A DNA stretch of 64,000 nt from Aldehydirespirator sp965220485 (GTDB taxonomy: Bacteria; Actinomycetota; Acidimicrobiia; Acidimicrobiales; Aldehydirespiratoraceae): NCBI GenBank assembly GCA_965220485.1, contig OZ244832.1, positions 1,922,001 through 1,986,000 on the forward strand. Direction: 5' to 3'. Below the pieces are notes generated by a model. It saw nothing but the letters and a program-made list of their open reading frames with translations. It did not search any database and was not told the DNA's origin. Shown here in pieces: positions 14,351-22,391 of this stretch; position 1 is the first letter of the stretch, and every line of letters begins with the position of its first letter. Both the position numbers and the translations under genes were made by a program.

Positions 14351-16732
14351 TCACCCTGACAGGTGCTCCAGCAGCTCGGCGGCGGCCTCGGAGATCACTG
14401 TGCCCGGCGGGAACACTGCCACTGCGCCCGCCGCCAGCACCACATCCACATCGGCCGCGGGGACGACCCCGCCCACGACGATGGCGATGTCGCTGCGGCC
14501 GAGTTGCACCAGTTCGTGGCGCAGCTCGGGCACAAGCGTGAGATGGCCTGCCGCCAGCGACGACACCCCGACTACATGCACATCGGCCTCCACGGCCTGG
14601 CGGGCCACCTCGACCGGCGTGGCGAACAGCGGTCCCACGTCCACGTCGAAGCCGAAATCGGCGAAGGCGGTGGCGATCACCTTCTGGCCCCGGTCGTGGC
14701 CGTCCTGCCCGACCTTGGCCACCAGGATGCGGGGCCGTCGCCCCCGGCGGGCGGCGAAGTCATCCACCCGGGCCCGCACCGCGTCTATGGGGTCGCCGCC
14801 GTCCGCCGCCCGGCCCGCCGGGCGGGCCTCGTCGCGGTAGATGCCCTCCACCGAACGGATCTCGGCCACATGACGACCGTAGACGGTTTCGAGGGCGTCG
14901 CTGATCTCCCCGACGGTAGCGCTGGCCCGGGCCGCATCTATAGACAAGGCCAGCAGGTTGCCCTCGCCGGTGCGGGCCGCCGCCGTCAACGCCTCCAGGG
15001 CGGCCCGCAGAGGCGCCCCGTCGCGCTCACGGCGCAGCCGCTCGAGGCGGGCGATCTGGCGCCGGCGGACCTCCGCGTTGTCGATGCGGCGGACCTCGAC
15101 CGGAGCGCCCTCGCTCTCGTCGATCGGGTAGAGGTTCACCCCGACCACCGCTTGCCGGCCCGAGTCGATCCGGGCCTGGGTGCGGGCCGCAGCCTCCTCG
15201 ATGCGCAACTTCGGCAAGCCCGTGGAGATGGCCGCGGCCATCCCGCCCAGGCCCTCGACCTCGCAGATGTGGGCCCAGGCCCGTTCGGCCAGCAGCTTGG
15301 TGAGCCGCTCCACGTGGTAGCTGCCGCCCCAGGGGTCGACGGTGCGAGTGACACCCGACTCGTGCTGGAGGAACAGCTGCGTGTTTCGGGCGATGCGGGC
15401 CGAGAAATCGGTGGGCAAAGCCAGGGCCTCGTCGAAGGCGTTGGTGTGCAGCGACTGGGTATGGCCCTGGACCGCGGCCATGGCCTCCACGCAGGTCCGG
15501 ACCACGTTGTTGTAAGGATCCTGGGCGGTGAGGCTCCAGCCGCTGGTCTGGCAGTGGGTGCGCAGGCACAGAGAGCGAGGATCCTGGGGGTCGAACCGGC
15601 TCATGAGCCGAGCCCACAGCAGGCGGGCGGCTCGCAGCTTCGCCACCTCCATGAAGAAGTTCATGCCCACGCACCAGAAGAAGCTGAGCCTGGGCGCGAA
15701 CTCGTCGATGTCCGGCCCGGCGGCCAGCCCGGCCCGCACGTACTCGAGGCCGTCGGCGAGCGTGTAGGCCAACTCAATGTCGAGCGTGGCCCCCGCCTCC
15801 TGCATGTGGTAGCCGGACACTGAGATCGAGTTGAACCGGGGCATCCGCTCGGCGGTGAAGGCGATGATGTCGGCCACGATCCGCATCGACGCCGCGGGCG
15901 GGTAGATGAACGTGTTGCGGACCATGAACTCCTTGAGGATGTCGTTCTGGATCGTGCCCGCGAGCTGCTCAGGCGGCACGCCCTGCTCGGATGCCGCCAC
16001 CACGTAGAGAGCGAGCACCGGCAGCACGGCGCCGTTCATGGTCATGGAGACCGTCATCTCATCCAGCGGGATGCCGTCGAACAGGATCCGCATGTCGAGG
16101 ATCGAGTCGATGGCCACGCCGGCCATGCCCACGTCGCCGGCCACCCTTCCGTTGTCGGAGTCGTAGCCCCGGTGGGTGGGCAGATCGAAGGCGACCGACA
16201 GACCTCGCTGGCCGGCGGCCAGGTTGCGCCGGTAGAACGCGTTGGACTCCTCGGCGGTGGAGAACCCGGCGTACTGGCGGATCGTCCAGGGCCGGGTCAC
16301 GTACATGGTGGGATAGGGCCCGCGCACGAACGGGGGCAGCCCCGGGTACGTAGACACGAAGTCGGCGCCGTCGAGGTCGGCGGGGCCGGCCAGCGGCGGC
16401 ACGGGAATGCCCTCGGGCGTCTCGAAGATCGTCAGGTCCGCAAGCGCAGGCACCGGGGCTGCACCCTCAAGCAGCCTCCGTGGCGCGGACACCCTGGGCG
16501 CAGGCACCGGGGCTGCACCCTCAAGCAGCCTCCGTGGCGCGGACACCGCAGGCGCAGGCACCGGGGCTGCACCCTCAAGCAGCCTCCGTGGCGCGGACAC
16601 CCTGGGCGCAGGCACCGGGGCTGCACCCTCAAGCAGCCTCCGTGGCGCGGACACCCTGGGCGCAGGCACCGCACCGGGTCCGGCGTCGCCGCCGTGAAGC
16701 TCGACCCGCGAGAAGTCAGGGATGGTCGTCAC
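14351..16732 (-). CDS. Methylmalonyl-CoA mutase, single chain with B12-binding domain and an N-terminal tandem-repeat insertion
   Basis: Converts (R)-methylmalonyl-CoA and succinyl-CoA using adenosylcobalamin (propionate, odd-chain fatty acid and branched amino acid catabolism). The TIM-barrel domain has TPEGIPVPPL, YPTMYVTRPWTIRQYAGFST and LRTHCQTSGWSLTAQDPYNN. The C-terminal cobalamin domain has KVGQDGHDRGQKV (the DxHxxG histidine) and GVVPAADV. GTG 16732 begins TTIPDFSRVELHG, the normal mutase opening; ATG 16795 lacks a ribosome binding site. Unusually, four 18-residue copies of VSAPRRLLEGAAPVPAPR interrupt the N-terminus before TPEGIPV. Function is expected to survive because the insert falls in the linker before the substrate channel. 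Confidence 0.95.
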   Translation of the reverse strand: MTTIPDFSRVELHGGDAGPGAVPAPRVSAPRRLLEGAAPVPAPRVSAPRRLLEGAAPVPAPAVSAPRRLLEGAAPVPAPRVSAPRRLLEGAAPVPALADLTIFETPEGIPVPPLAGPADLDGADFVSTYPGLPPFVRGPYPTMYVTRPWTIRQYAGFSTAEESNAFYRRNLAAGQRGLSVAFDLPTHRGYDSDNGRVAGDVGMAGVAIDSILDMRILFDGIPLDEMTVSMTMNGAVLPVLALYVVAASEQGVPPEQLAGTIQNDILKEFMVRNTFIYPPAASMRIVADIIAFTAERMPRFNSISVSGYHMQEAGATLDIELAYTLADGLEYVRAGLAAGPDIDEFAPRLSFFWCVGMNFFMEVAKLRAARLLWARLMSRFDPQDPRSLCLRTHCQTSGWSLTAQDPYNNVVRTCVEAMAAVQGHTQSLHTNAFDEALALPTDFSARIARNTQLFLQHESGVTRTVDPWGGSYHVERLTKLLAERAWAHICEVEGLGGMAAAISTGLPKLRIEEAAARTQARIDSGRQAVVGVNLYPIDESEGAPVEVRRIDNAEVRRRQIARLERLRRERDGAPLRAALEALTAAARTGEGNLLALSIDAARASATVGEISDALETVYGRHVAEIRSVEGIYRDEARPAGRAADGGDPIDAVRARVDDFAARRGRRPRILVAKVGQDGHDRGQKVIATAFADFGFDVDVGPLFATPVEVARQAVEADVHVVGVSSLAAGHLTLVPELRHELVQLGRSDIAIVVGGVVPAADVDVVLAAGAVAVFPPGTVISEAAAELLEHLSG
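16444..16671. repeat. 54-bp tandem array (4.2 copies) inside the mutase gene
   Basis: Copies start at 16444, 16498, 16552 and 16606 with a partial fifth at 16660. The period (54 bp) is a multiple of three, so the mutase frame is kept. Only one short difference (CGCA for CCTG) separates the copies, indicating recent expansion. Confidence 0.92.
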
Positions 16733-16834
16733 GGCCCCGACACCGGCGACCGACGCGCCCCGCCCGAGGAGAACTGGCAGCGCTCCGGCCCCCATAGGGG
16801 TGATTCTGCTACCAATTCGAAACAGACCATTGGC

Positions 16835-16941
16835 CTAGGTGGCTGGTGCCAAACTCCCGAAATGGGGGTTTTGCGGTCACAAAACCCCAGGTCAGCGACT
16901 TGCGAATTGTGGCAAATTGCCATTTAACACCAGCCGCCTAG
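16835..16941. repeat. 107-bp CTAG-bounded MITE, copy b
   Basis: It has the same length and sequence as copy a, with left end CTAGGTGGCTGGTG. The terminal CTAG (16938-16941) supplies the TAG stop of the convergent-side phosphotransferase gene (minus strand, 16940-16938), so the insertion defines that protein's C-terminus. Confidence 0.88.
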
Positions 16942-18158
16942 CGGGCCCGCAGCAGGGCCAGGATTCGGGGCGTCCAAAGGTCGTAGAAGGCCCCGGCCTC
17001 GCCGTAGTCGCCGGGCGTCACCCTCACCGACAGCACGTTCATGACCAACTGCGTCCTCCAGCCGGCGACCATCGCGGCCCGCAGGTCGGCCTCGTCGATC
17101 TCGGCTCCCCGGCCGGCCAGCGCGCCGCGGTAGCCGGCGATCAGGTCGTCGGCGGTGCCGGTGTCGTCGAGGCTGCTGCTCAGCACGTACGACACATCCC
17201 AGCCTGGGTGGGCCACGGCCTGGATGGCCCAGTCGATGATGGTCGGCGCGCCGCCGTCCGTCGGGAACAGCAGGTTGTCGGAGCGGGGATCGCCGTGGAC
17301 GATCGTGACCGCACGGTTGAAGACCCCGATGTCGTCAGCTATGCGGTCGGCCGCCTCCAGCGCCAGCTCCGTGTCGGACGTGCCCCACCAGTCCGACCAG
17401 CGGGCTCGGGCCACCTCCAGGCTGCGCAGGCGAAGCTCGTTGGAGAAGAGCCTGGGGGTCAGCGTCGACACATGCCCCAGCGCCGGGTGGCCGGTCAAGC
17501 CGGGAGCGCCTCCCCAGAAGGCGGCATGGAGCTCCGCGAGGGTGTCGAGAGCGGTGGCGAGAAGCTCCACCGATGGGGGCGTCACCATGTTGTAGACGAC
17601 GGTGCTGTCGCTGAAGTCCTCCAGTAGCAGGGCGTAGCGCCGCTTGGTGGGCCGCATGAACTTGACGGGGTCGGCCGCGATAGCGATGTGCACTCTGGCG
17701 GGAAGGGCGTCCACCACCCGGGCCAGGGTCGGGCTGTCCCTGGAGCGGCCGGGGGTCACGCCGCTGCCCAGGTGGCGGGGCACCCGCACCGGCATGCGGT
17801 GGGCCAGGTCCCGATAGAAGCGGATCTCGCGTGCGTAGCCGTCGAACTGCTCGATCATCCCCTTCATCGACCGGTCGCGCGAGGCGAACTTGGCGATCAC
17901 CGTCTCCGGCCCCGCTCCGGCCGGTTCGTAGCTGAGCGCGATCCGGGCCAACTCGCCAGTCATCGGCCTGCCGTCGCCGGTGAGCGGCCCCGGCGTCGTC
18001 GACACCACTCGCTGGCCGGCTTCCAGCGCGCCCGCAGCCCGCATCGCCGCGGTGACCCAATCGGCGGTCAGTTCTTCGGGAGTGCCGGGCGTGTCCCGGT
18101 CGGTCTGCGCGTATCGCTGCGAGCTGCCGCCCTTCTGCTTGGCGGCCAACAATCGCAC
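16938..18158 (-). CDS. Aminoglycoside phosphotransferase/choline kinase-like protein
   Basis: Kinase-like fold protein of the APH/ecdysteroid kinase superfamily; the small-molecule substrate is unknown. It has the nucleotide-binding beta strand ETVIAKFAS, the catalytic loop TIVHGDPRSDNLLF (HGDxxxxN) near residue 285 and the metal-binding aspartate in APTIIDWAIQAVAHPGWDVSY. The start is uncertain: the frame continues upstream through a 74-bp tandem array that cannot be original coding sequence, so GTG 18158 or TTG 18149 is preferred, giving about 400 residues. The stop codon is part of MITE copy b. It follows the mutase gene in the same orientation, upstream of it. Confidence 0.82.
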   Translation of the reverse strand: MRLLAAKQKGGSSQRYAQTDRDTPGTPEELTADWVTAAMRAAGALEAGQRVVSTTPGPLTGDGRPMTGELARIALSYEPAGAGPETVIAKFASRDRSMKGMIEQFDGYAREIRFYRDLAHRMPVRVPRHLGSGVTPGRSRDSPTLARVVDALPARVHIAIAADPVKFMRPTKRRYALLLEDFSDSTVVYNMVTPPSVELLATALDTLAELHAAFWGGAPGLTGHPALGHVSTLTPRLFSNELRLRSLEVARARWSDWWGTSDTELALEAADRIADDIGVFNRAVTIVHGDPRSDNLLFPTDGGAPTIIDWAIQAVAHPGWDVSYVLSSSLDDTGTADDLIAGYRGALAGRGAEIDEADLRAAMVAGWRTQLVMNVLSVRVTPGDYGEAGAFYDLWTPRILALLRAR

Positions 18159-18197
18159 GCAGAGACGGTACTGCCCACTTGCGACACATGCATCCGG

Positions 18198-18534
18198 GAA
18201 GACGCCCCGGCTCGGAGACCAGACCGTTGGAGGACTGGTGGCCGGTCTCCACGGTGGCCACCCGCAGGTTGGAAGACGCCCCGGCTCGGAGACCAGACCG
18301 TTGGAGGACTGGTGGCCGGTCTCCACGGTGGCCACCCGCAGGTTGGAAGACGCCCCGGCTCGGAGACCAGACCGTTGGAGGACTGGTGGCCGGTCTCCAC
18401 GGTGGCCACCCGCAGGTTGGAAGACGCCCCGGCTCGGAGACCAGACCGTTGGAGGACTGGTGGCCGGTCTCCACGGTGGCCACCCGCAGGTTGGAAGACG
18501 CCCCGGCTCGGAGACCAGACCGTTGGAGGACTAT
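18198..18534. repeat. 74-bp tandem array (4.5 copies)
   Basis: Units begin at 18198, 18272, 18346, 18420 and 18494 (GAAGACGCCCCGGCTCGGAG) and are essentially identical. The period is not a multiple of three. The array lies directly upstream of the phosphotransferase gene, where its promoter would be expected. There is no spacer diversity, so it is not a CRISPR array. Confidence 0.93.
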
Positions 18535-18552
18535 GCGCTTCGCGCTGATTCG

Positions 18553-18792
18553 CTGAGCCTGAATCCACCGAAGCGGTGGGGCGGCGGGGGTTGGCGTGTC
18601 ACCAGAAAGGCCTCCTGACATGGGAGAATGCCGCTAAGAACGACGGTCGTTCTGGCCACGAAAGGAGGCACTTCCTGTGAGCAGCATGCTGTCTTTGATG
18701 TCCCGAAATCTGTAGAGAAACGCGTCGTATGCGACCACAACCCGTGCAGATTTGGTGAGAGACCACAGACCCATCGGTGGATCCAGGCTGAG
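18553..18792. mobile_element. Non-coding TIR-bounded element B (240 bp)
   Basis: The ends CTGAGCCTGAATCCACCG and CGGTGGATCCAGGCTGAG are inverted repeats. It shares CCAGAAAGGCCTCCTGACAT, TTCTGGCCACGAAAGGAGGC and CACTTCCTGTGAGCAGCA with element A. No intact frame is present. It is a probable insertion-sequence derivative. Confidence 0.55.
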
Positions 18793-18887
18793 AGGCCGAG
18801 CGGACAGGCAGCAGTTCACGAGGATTCGGCAAGATGCTGGGCGAGGCCCTAGCCCGAGCGGCCCGCGAGCGCGGCGAACAAAAGCGA
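18791..18887 (+). repeat. 97-bp dispersed repeat, copy D2
   Basis: It begins AGAGGCCGAGCGGACAGGCA and continues to GGGCGAGGCCCTAGCCCGAG, CGGCCCGCGAGCGCGGCGAA. It abuts the right end of element B. See copies at 14112-14208 and 38337-38434. Confidence 0.65.
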
Positions 18888-18915
18888 AAAAAGTTGCTTC
18901 ATCGCGCAGACGTTC

Positions 18916-18954
18916 ACCTACCCGAGCGGCCTGTAAGAGGCCGCTCGGGTAGGT
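18916..18954. other. Strong hairpin: 16-bp perfect inverted repeat, 7-nt loop
   Basis: The arms ACCTACCCGAGCGGCC and GGCCGCTCGGGTAGGT flank TGTAAGA. The arms resemble MITE ends placed back to back (a right end followed by the left end of the 96-bp MITE at 18934), so it may be a nested insertion product rather than a terminator. There is no downstream T tract. Confidence 0.6.
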
Positions 18955-19029
18955 GGCCGAACCGGCACGAGATGCTTGAAATCAAAGGGCAGTCCGACAT
19001 TGAACTTCACCTATTTGCGCGCGCTCTAA
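18934..19029. repeat. 96-bp MITE with IS5-like ends, copy 3 (diverged)
   Basis: The left end TAAGAGGCCGCTCGGGTAGG and the right end (reverse-complemented TTAGAGCGCGCGCAAATAGG) resemble the ends of the IS at 3959-4917. It has exactly the length of copy 1. It ends about 50 bp before the substrate-binding protein gene and may influence its promoter region. Confidence 0.55.
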
Positions 19030-19079
19030 GCTGGACCCTTCATAGGCTGGCAGTCACCAGCGAGGGAGTACGCACGCCA

Positions 19080-20717
19080 ATGCGCAGGCAATCAGAGACT
19101 CATGGAGCGAAGGTAACACTGGCGAAGATGATATTAGGGCGTGGCAATCAGGTACGGGCGCGGCTGGGGCTGGTTCCCGTTGCGGCGCTCGGCGTGCTGT
19201 GTCTCCTCGCGTCTGCATGTGGCGGAAGCGACCAGCCCGGTGAGATCGAGCCGCAGGAGGCGTCAACCCCCGGGGGTCCGCAGTTCCTGAGTCCGGTGTC
19301 GATGAGGCCGAGCGAAGGAATCTCAGCATCCGGCGGACGGCTGCGAAGCGGGGCCGCTTGCCCCGAGCCCGAGCCGGGAGGCTCAACCGCCCAAGCTGCT
19401 GACACGATCAAGATCGCCTGGGTCGGTCCCAACGTTGAGAGACTGGCCTCCATCGGCTTGGAGACGCTCATCCTGGACGAGCCCTCCCTCGTCGTCGATG
19501 CATACATAAGCGAGGTCAACCGGCAGGGAGGGATCGGCGGAACCTGTTTCGAATTGGTGAAGTTCATGTGGGATGTGTCGGATCCGGACATGTCGTTCCA
19601 AGACATCTGCAGCGAGCTGCCCCAAGAGCAGCCCCTGGTTCTGCTGAGCCTCTTGACGAACAACGCCGTGCTGCGCTGCGCCACGCTCGGCTCGATGATT
19701 CCCACTGTCGGCATCTTCACATCCTTGCCCGAAGGGTCGCTGGCCTCGGCCGAAGGCAGATTGTTCATCGATGACGGCTCTTACGAGCACCTCTTGTCCG
19801 TGACCATGACCGTCGCCGCGGCCGCCGAGGAGCTGACAGCCGAGGATCGCATCGGTCTGCTGGTGACGGACCGGAACAGTGCGGCATCCGAGATCGAGAC
19901 GGCCGCACGATCGGTCGAGCGTCTGGGACTGCACATGGCCACGGTGGCCGCCGTCCCCTCAGAGTTCGGCACGGTGGGCGTGTCGGTGGCGGAGCGGGAG
20001 GTCCGGCTCATGCAGACCGGCCTGTCGGACTCGGAGATAGAGGAGGCTGTGCTGAGCTATGCAGAGCTGCTGCCCGCACAAGTAGCAACGCTGCGGAGCT
20101 TGGAGCGGTTCTTCGTCGACACAGTGACCGAGATGCAGCGTTCCGGAGTCACGGCAGTGGTGACTTCAGCAAGCCCGGCCGATGTCCGCCGCCTGATGCG
20201 AGCCGCGGATCAACTCGACTGGCTGCCCAGATGGATCACCACCGACTCCCAGCCGTCCATGCTGACGTTGACGGACGCGCCCAAGCGGCAAGCGCAGAGC
20301 CTGGTCCAGGTCAGCTCGCGGCGGGCTGCCAGCGACCGCGACTCAGACCTGGACCGGGGATGCGTGAGCCTGCGCAACACCTCGGTCGCGGCAGAACAGT
20401 TCACACACAGGACCCACACAGACGCCTGGAGCCTCCTGACCACAACCTGCGACTACTTGGATGTGGTATTCGGCGCGATGACGCGCACGGAAGGGTCGCT
20501 GACCCGCGACGCTCTGCTCGTCAGCCTGAGCAGGGCGGACTACGAGACCGCCTGGGGGTCTCGAATCCGATTCGCCCCCGACGACCGCAACGGTTCCGAC
20601 CACTTCCGCATACTCAGAGCCGATCCTTACTGCGTCCTCAACTCATGGGGGTGCATGCGCGCTGACAGCAGGTGGTACGCAGTCAACGAAGACCTGGCTC
20701 TAGCAAGCGCAGCCTGA
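19080..20717 (+). CDS. Periplasmic-binding-fold lipoprotein (branched-chain amino acid/amide-type substrate-binding protein)
   Basis: ATG 19080 follows GAGGGAG by 11 bp. The N-terminus has a basic stretch, a hydrophobic segment and the lipobox LLASACGGS, so the protein is expected to be lipid-anchored outside the membrane. After an extended Pro/Ser-rich linker, the type I periplasmic fold starts at TIKIAWVGPNVERLASIGLE and includes DAYISEVNRQGGIGGTCFEL, the pattern of Leu/Ile/Val- or urea-binding receptors. No permease or ATPase genes are adjacent, so the ligand and transporter cannot be named. The length (545 aa) exceeds the usual 380-420, mainly through the N-terminal linker and an insertion around residues 300-350. 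Confidence 0.78.
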   Translation: MRRQSETHGAKVTLAKMILGRGNQVRARLGLVPVAALGVLCLLASACGGSDQPGEIEPQEASTPGGPQFLSPVSMRPSEGISASGGRLRSGAACPEPEPGGSTAQAADTIKIAWVGPNVERLASIGLETLILDEPSLVVDAYISEVNRQGGIGGTCFELVKFMWDVSDPDMSFQDICSELPQEQPLVLLSLLTNNAVLRCATLGSMIPTVGIFTSLPEGSLASAEGRLFIDDGSYEHLLSVTMTVAAAAEELTAEDRIGLLVTDRNSAASEIETAARSVERLGLHMATVAAVPSEFGTVGVSVAEREVRLMQTGLSDSEIEEAVLSYAELLPAQVATLRSLERFFVDTVTEMQRSGVTAVVTSASPADVRRLMRAADQLDWLPRWITTDSQPSMLTLTDAPKRQAQSLVQVSSRRAASDRDSDLDRGCVSLRNTSVAAEQFTHRTHTDAWSLLTTTCDYLDVVFGAMTRTEGSLTRDALLVSLSRADYETAWGSRIRFAPDDRNGSDHFRILRADPYCVLNSWGCMRADSRWYAVNEDLALASAA

Positions 20718-20801
20718 CGGCCTGCCCACCTCGACGCCCATCCATCGTCACGCGATCCGCGCTGCGGTGCGGAGAGGGGCACCGCCCGCCACCATCGCTC
20801 C

Positions 20802-20936
20802 GAACCATCGCTTCCGAGACGGCGGTCCGAACCATCGCTTCCGAGACGGCGGTCCGAACCATCGCTTCCGAGACGGCGGTCCGAACCATCGCTTCCGAGA
20901 CGGCGGTCCGAACCATCGCTTCCGAGACGGCGGTCA
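20802..20936. repeat. 27-bp tandem array, 5 copies
   Basis: Units of GAACCATCGCTTCCGAGACG plus GCGGTCC start at 20802, 20829, 20856, 20883 and 20910 and are identical except for the last base. The array ends exactly where the redoxin gene (minus strand) stops, in the intergenic space between two convergent genes. Confidence 0.93.
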
Positions 20937-21629
20937 GCTGCCGCTCAGAGACGCCAAGTGAGCGTCTATATGGCTCTCGTCGTACAGCGTGGAGCTGTTG
21001 TCGATCCTGTTGCCGTGCTGGTCTATGAGCCAGAAGTCGGAGTTGCTCTGGATAGCGAAGTGGCGCCACGACTCGCTGGACTCGCTCCAGAGCATGGTGA
21101 ACGTCACCCCGGTGTCAGCCACAAAGTCTTCGGCCAGGGCCAAGTCGTCCTGAGTGCCGATGCCTACCACTCTGAGCCGGTCGGACTGGTCTCGAGCGAA
21201 CTGCTCGACGAGCGGAGCCTCGCTCCGGCACTTCGGTCAATGCGGGGACCAGAACCAGAACAGCAGCGGCTTCTCGTTGTCGACCAGCGACGCGAGGTTG
21301 ACGACGGCACCGGAGGACACGTCGATCATGTCCACGCTGGGGATCTCGCCGGAGGAGGCACTTATCATGCTCAAGTCGGTGATCTCGTAGCCTTGACCGG
21401 GCCCTTGGTCATGGGAGTGGTGATGCTCCTGTTGGTCGAGGGACGCGTCGGTGGCCAGCGCGGACAGCGTCTCCACGTCGATCGCCTGTTCGTTGCCGTC
21501 GTCGGCGCAGGCCGCGACACCCAGCGATACCGCCGCGAGGGCCGCACCCGACAAGCAGGCACCAATCAGGACTCTTCGGGCCGCCGCAGCGCGAGTCGTG
21601 GGCGACGGCCCTGGCCGCGTTCCCCTCAT
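20934..21629 (-). CDS. TlpA/thioredoxin-like lipoprotein with in-frame UGA at the first redox cysteine: candidate selenoprotein
   Basis: ATG 21629 opens a lipoprotein (ALAAVSLGVAACADDG) with a His-rich linker and a redoxin fold: VVNLASLVDNEKPLLFWFW, SPH, TGA (21239-21237, codon 131), then PKCRSEAPLVEQFARDQSD, VVGIGTQDDLALAEDFVADT and GNRIDNSS. The frame is unbroken from 21629 to 20934 apart from this TGA, which falls exactly at the first position of the C-x-x-C active site (U-P-K-C). A 6-bp-stem hairpin starts 9 nt after it. If UGA is read as selenocysteine, the product is a 231-aa extracytoplasmic thiol oxidoreductase. The alternative is a nonsense mutation of TGC/TGT. No sel genes are in this window. 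Confidence 0.7.
21213..21239 (-). promoter_or_regulatory. UGA codon plus downstream hairpin, candidate bacterial SECIS element
   Basis: In the mRNA, UGA is followed by nine bases (CCGAAGUGC) and then by the stem CGGAGC/GCUCCG closing a GAG loop (21227-21213). A short stem with G at the start of the loop about 15 nt after UGA is in the range described for bacterial SECIS elements recognised by SelB. The fit is by eye. Confidence 0.5.
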
Positions 21630-21730
21630 GTCGACATCATCTGGGCATCGAGATCATCTGGGCATCGAGTCGTGGGCGACGGCCCTGGCCGCGTTCCCCT
21701 CACAGTCGACATCATCTGGGTGCGGACGAG
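21592..21730. repeat. 74-bp tandem duplication covering the start of the redoxin gene
   Basis: CGAGTCGTGGGCGACGGCCC and the following sequence occur from 21592 and again from 21666 (offset 74). The first copy contains ATG 21629; the second carries CAC/CAG instead of CAT at that place and so lacks the ATG. A short GATCATCTGGGCATCGA repeat lies between them. Confidence 0.8.
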
Positions 21731-21802
21731 CATTCGGCTAGCCTAGACAATCTTCACAGAGCAGCGTCATCGCGCGTCGGATTTGCTGCTGCGCGCCTGC
21801 TC

Positions 21803-22150
21803 TCACGCCAGAATACCGTTCAGGTCGATCACCATTAGGACGGTCAACAGCACGATGATGCCGCTGTTGAGAGCGGTGATCAGCCATCGCCAGCGATGCC
21901 CGGCACGCTGGAAGCGACGGATGCTGAGCCCGTTGAACACGATGGCCACCCCGCCGATGGCCAGACCGAGGCCCGAGCCCACCCCTGAGGCGATGCCCGC
22001 GGCGGGCAGCACCCACGGGAACAGCACATAGGCCAGGAAGCACCGGACTCCCGACACGACCACACTCACGCTGAAGACACGCTCGGCCGGAGCCTGCGGC
22101 GAGGCGTCGGGGCGCGACGTGTCGGGATCGGTGGCCGCGGGCACCGCCAT
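21803..22150 (-). CDS. Small membrane protein, function unknown
   Basis: The 115-residue protein has a polar N-terminus (DPDTSRPDASPQAPAERVF) and three hydrophobic segments, VSGVRCFLAYVLFPWVLPAA, VGSGLGLAIGGVAIVFNGL and LITALNSGIIVLLTVLMVID, consistent with three membrane helices. It sits upstream of the redoxin gene on the same strand, about 170 bp away, so the two could be functionally linked. I do not recognise a named family. Confidence 0.72.
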   Translation of the reverse strand: MAVPAATDPDTSRPDASPQAPAERVFSVSVVVSGVRCFLAYVLFPWVLPAAGIASGVGSGLGLAIGGVAIVFNGLSIRRFQRAGHRWRWLITALNSGIIVLLTVLMVIDLNGILA

Positions 22151-22222
22151 AGCGTGCCACGCCCCCGCTGGCGCGCCACGCCCAACCGCGTCGATTCAGC
22201 CGCGAGCAGCCAGCGCGGCCGC

Positions 22223-22391
22223 TTAGGGGCCACGCGGATAGGCGGCCGCGAAGGCACGAGGCACCTGCAATCCGACGGCATCGTGGTGCCGAACCTCACC
22301 CGCGTCGGCCAGCATCAGGTGGTGGGGGTTGAAGCCCCTGCAATCCGACGGCATCGTGGTGCCGAACCTCACCTATCCGCGCACGTCCTAA
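22223..22391. repeat. MITE with IS5-element ends, copy 2 (169 bp, internally duplicated)
   Basis: The left end TTAGGGGCCACGCGGATAGG and the right end (reverse-complemented TTAGGACGTGCGCGGATAGG) match copy 1 in reverse orientation. The segment CTGCAATCCGACGGCATCGT plus GGTGCCGAACCTCACC is present twice, explaining the greater length. Confidence 0.7.

Noticed and set aside
16480..16797. Plus-strand repeat proteins over the mutase array
   Set aside because: They are translations of the 54-bp array on the wrong strand; the mutase frame continues through it.
18179..18618. CRISPR-like array at 18198
   Set aside because: The 74-bp units are contiguous and identical, with no unique spacers and no cas genes; it is a minisatellite.
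18916..18954. Intrinsic terminator
   Set aside because: The hairpin is strong but lacks a T tract and is explained by abutting MITE ends.
20802..20936. Short CRISPR-like array
   Set aside because: 27-bp units follow one another without spacers.
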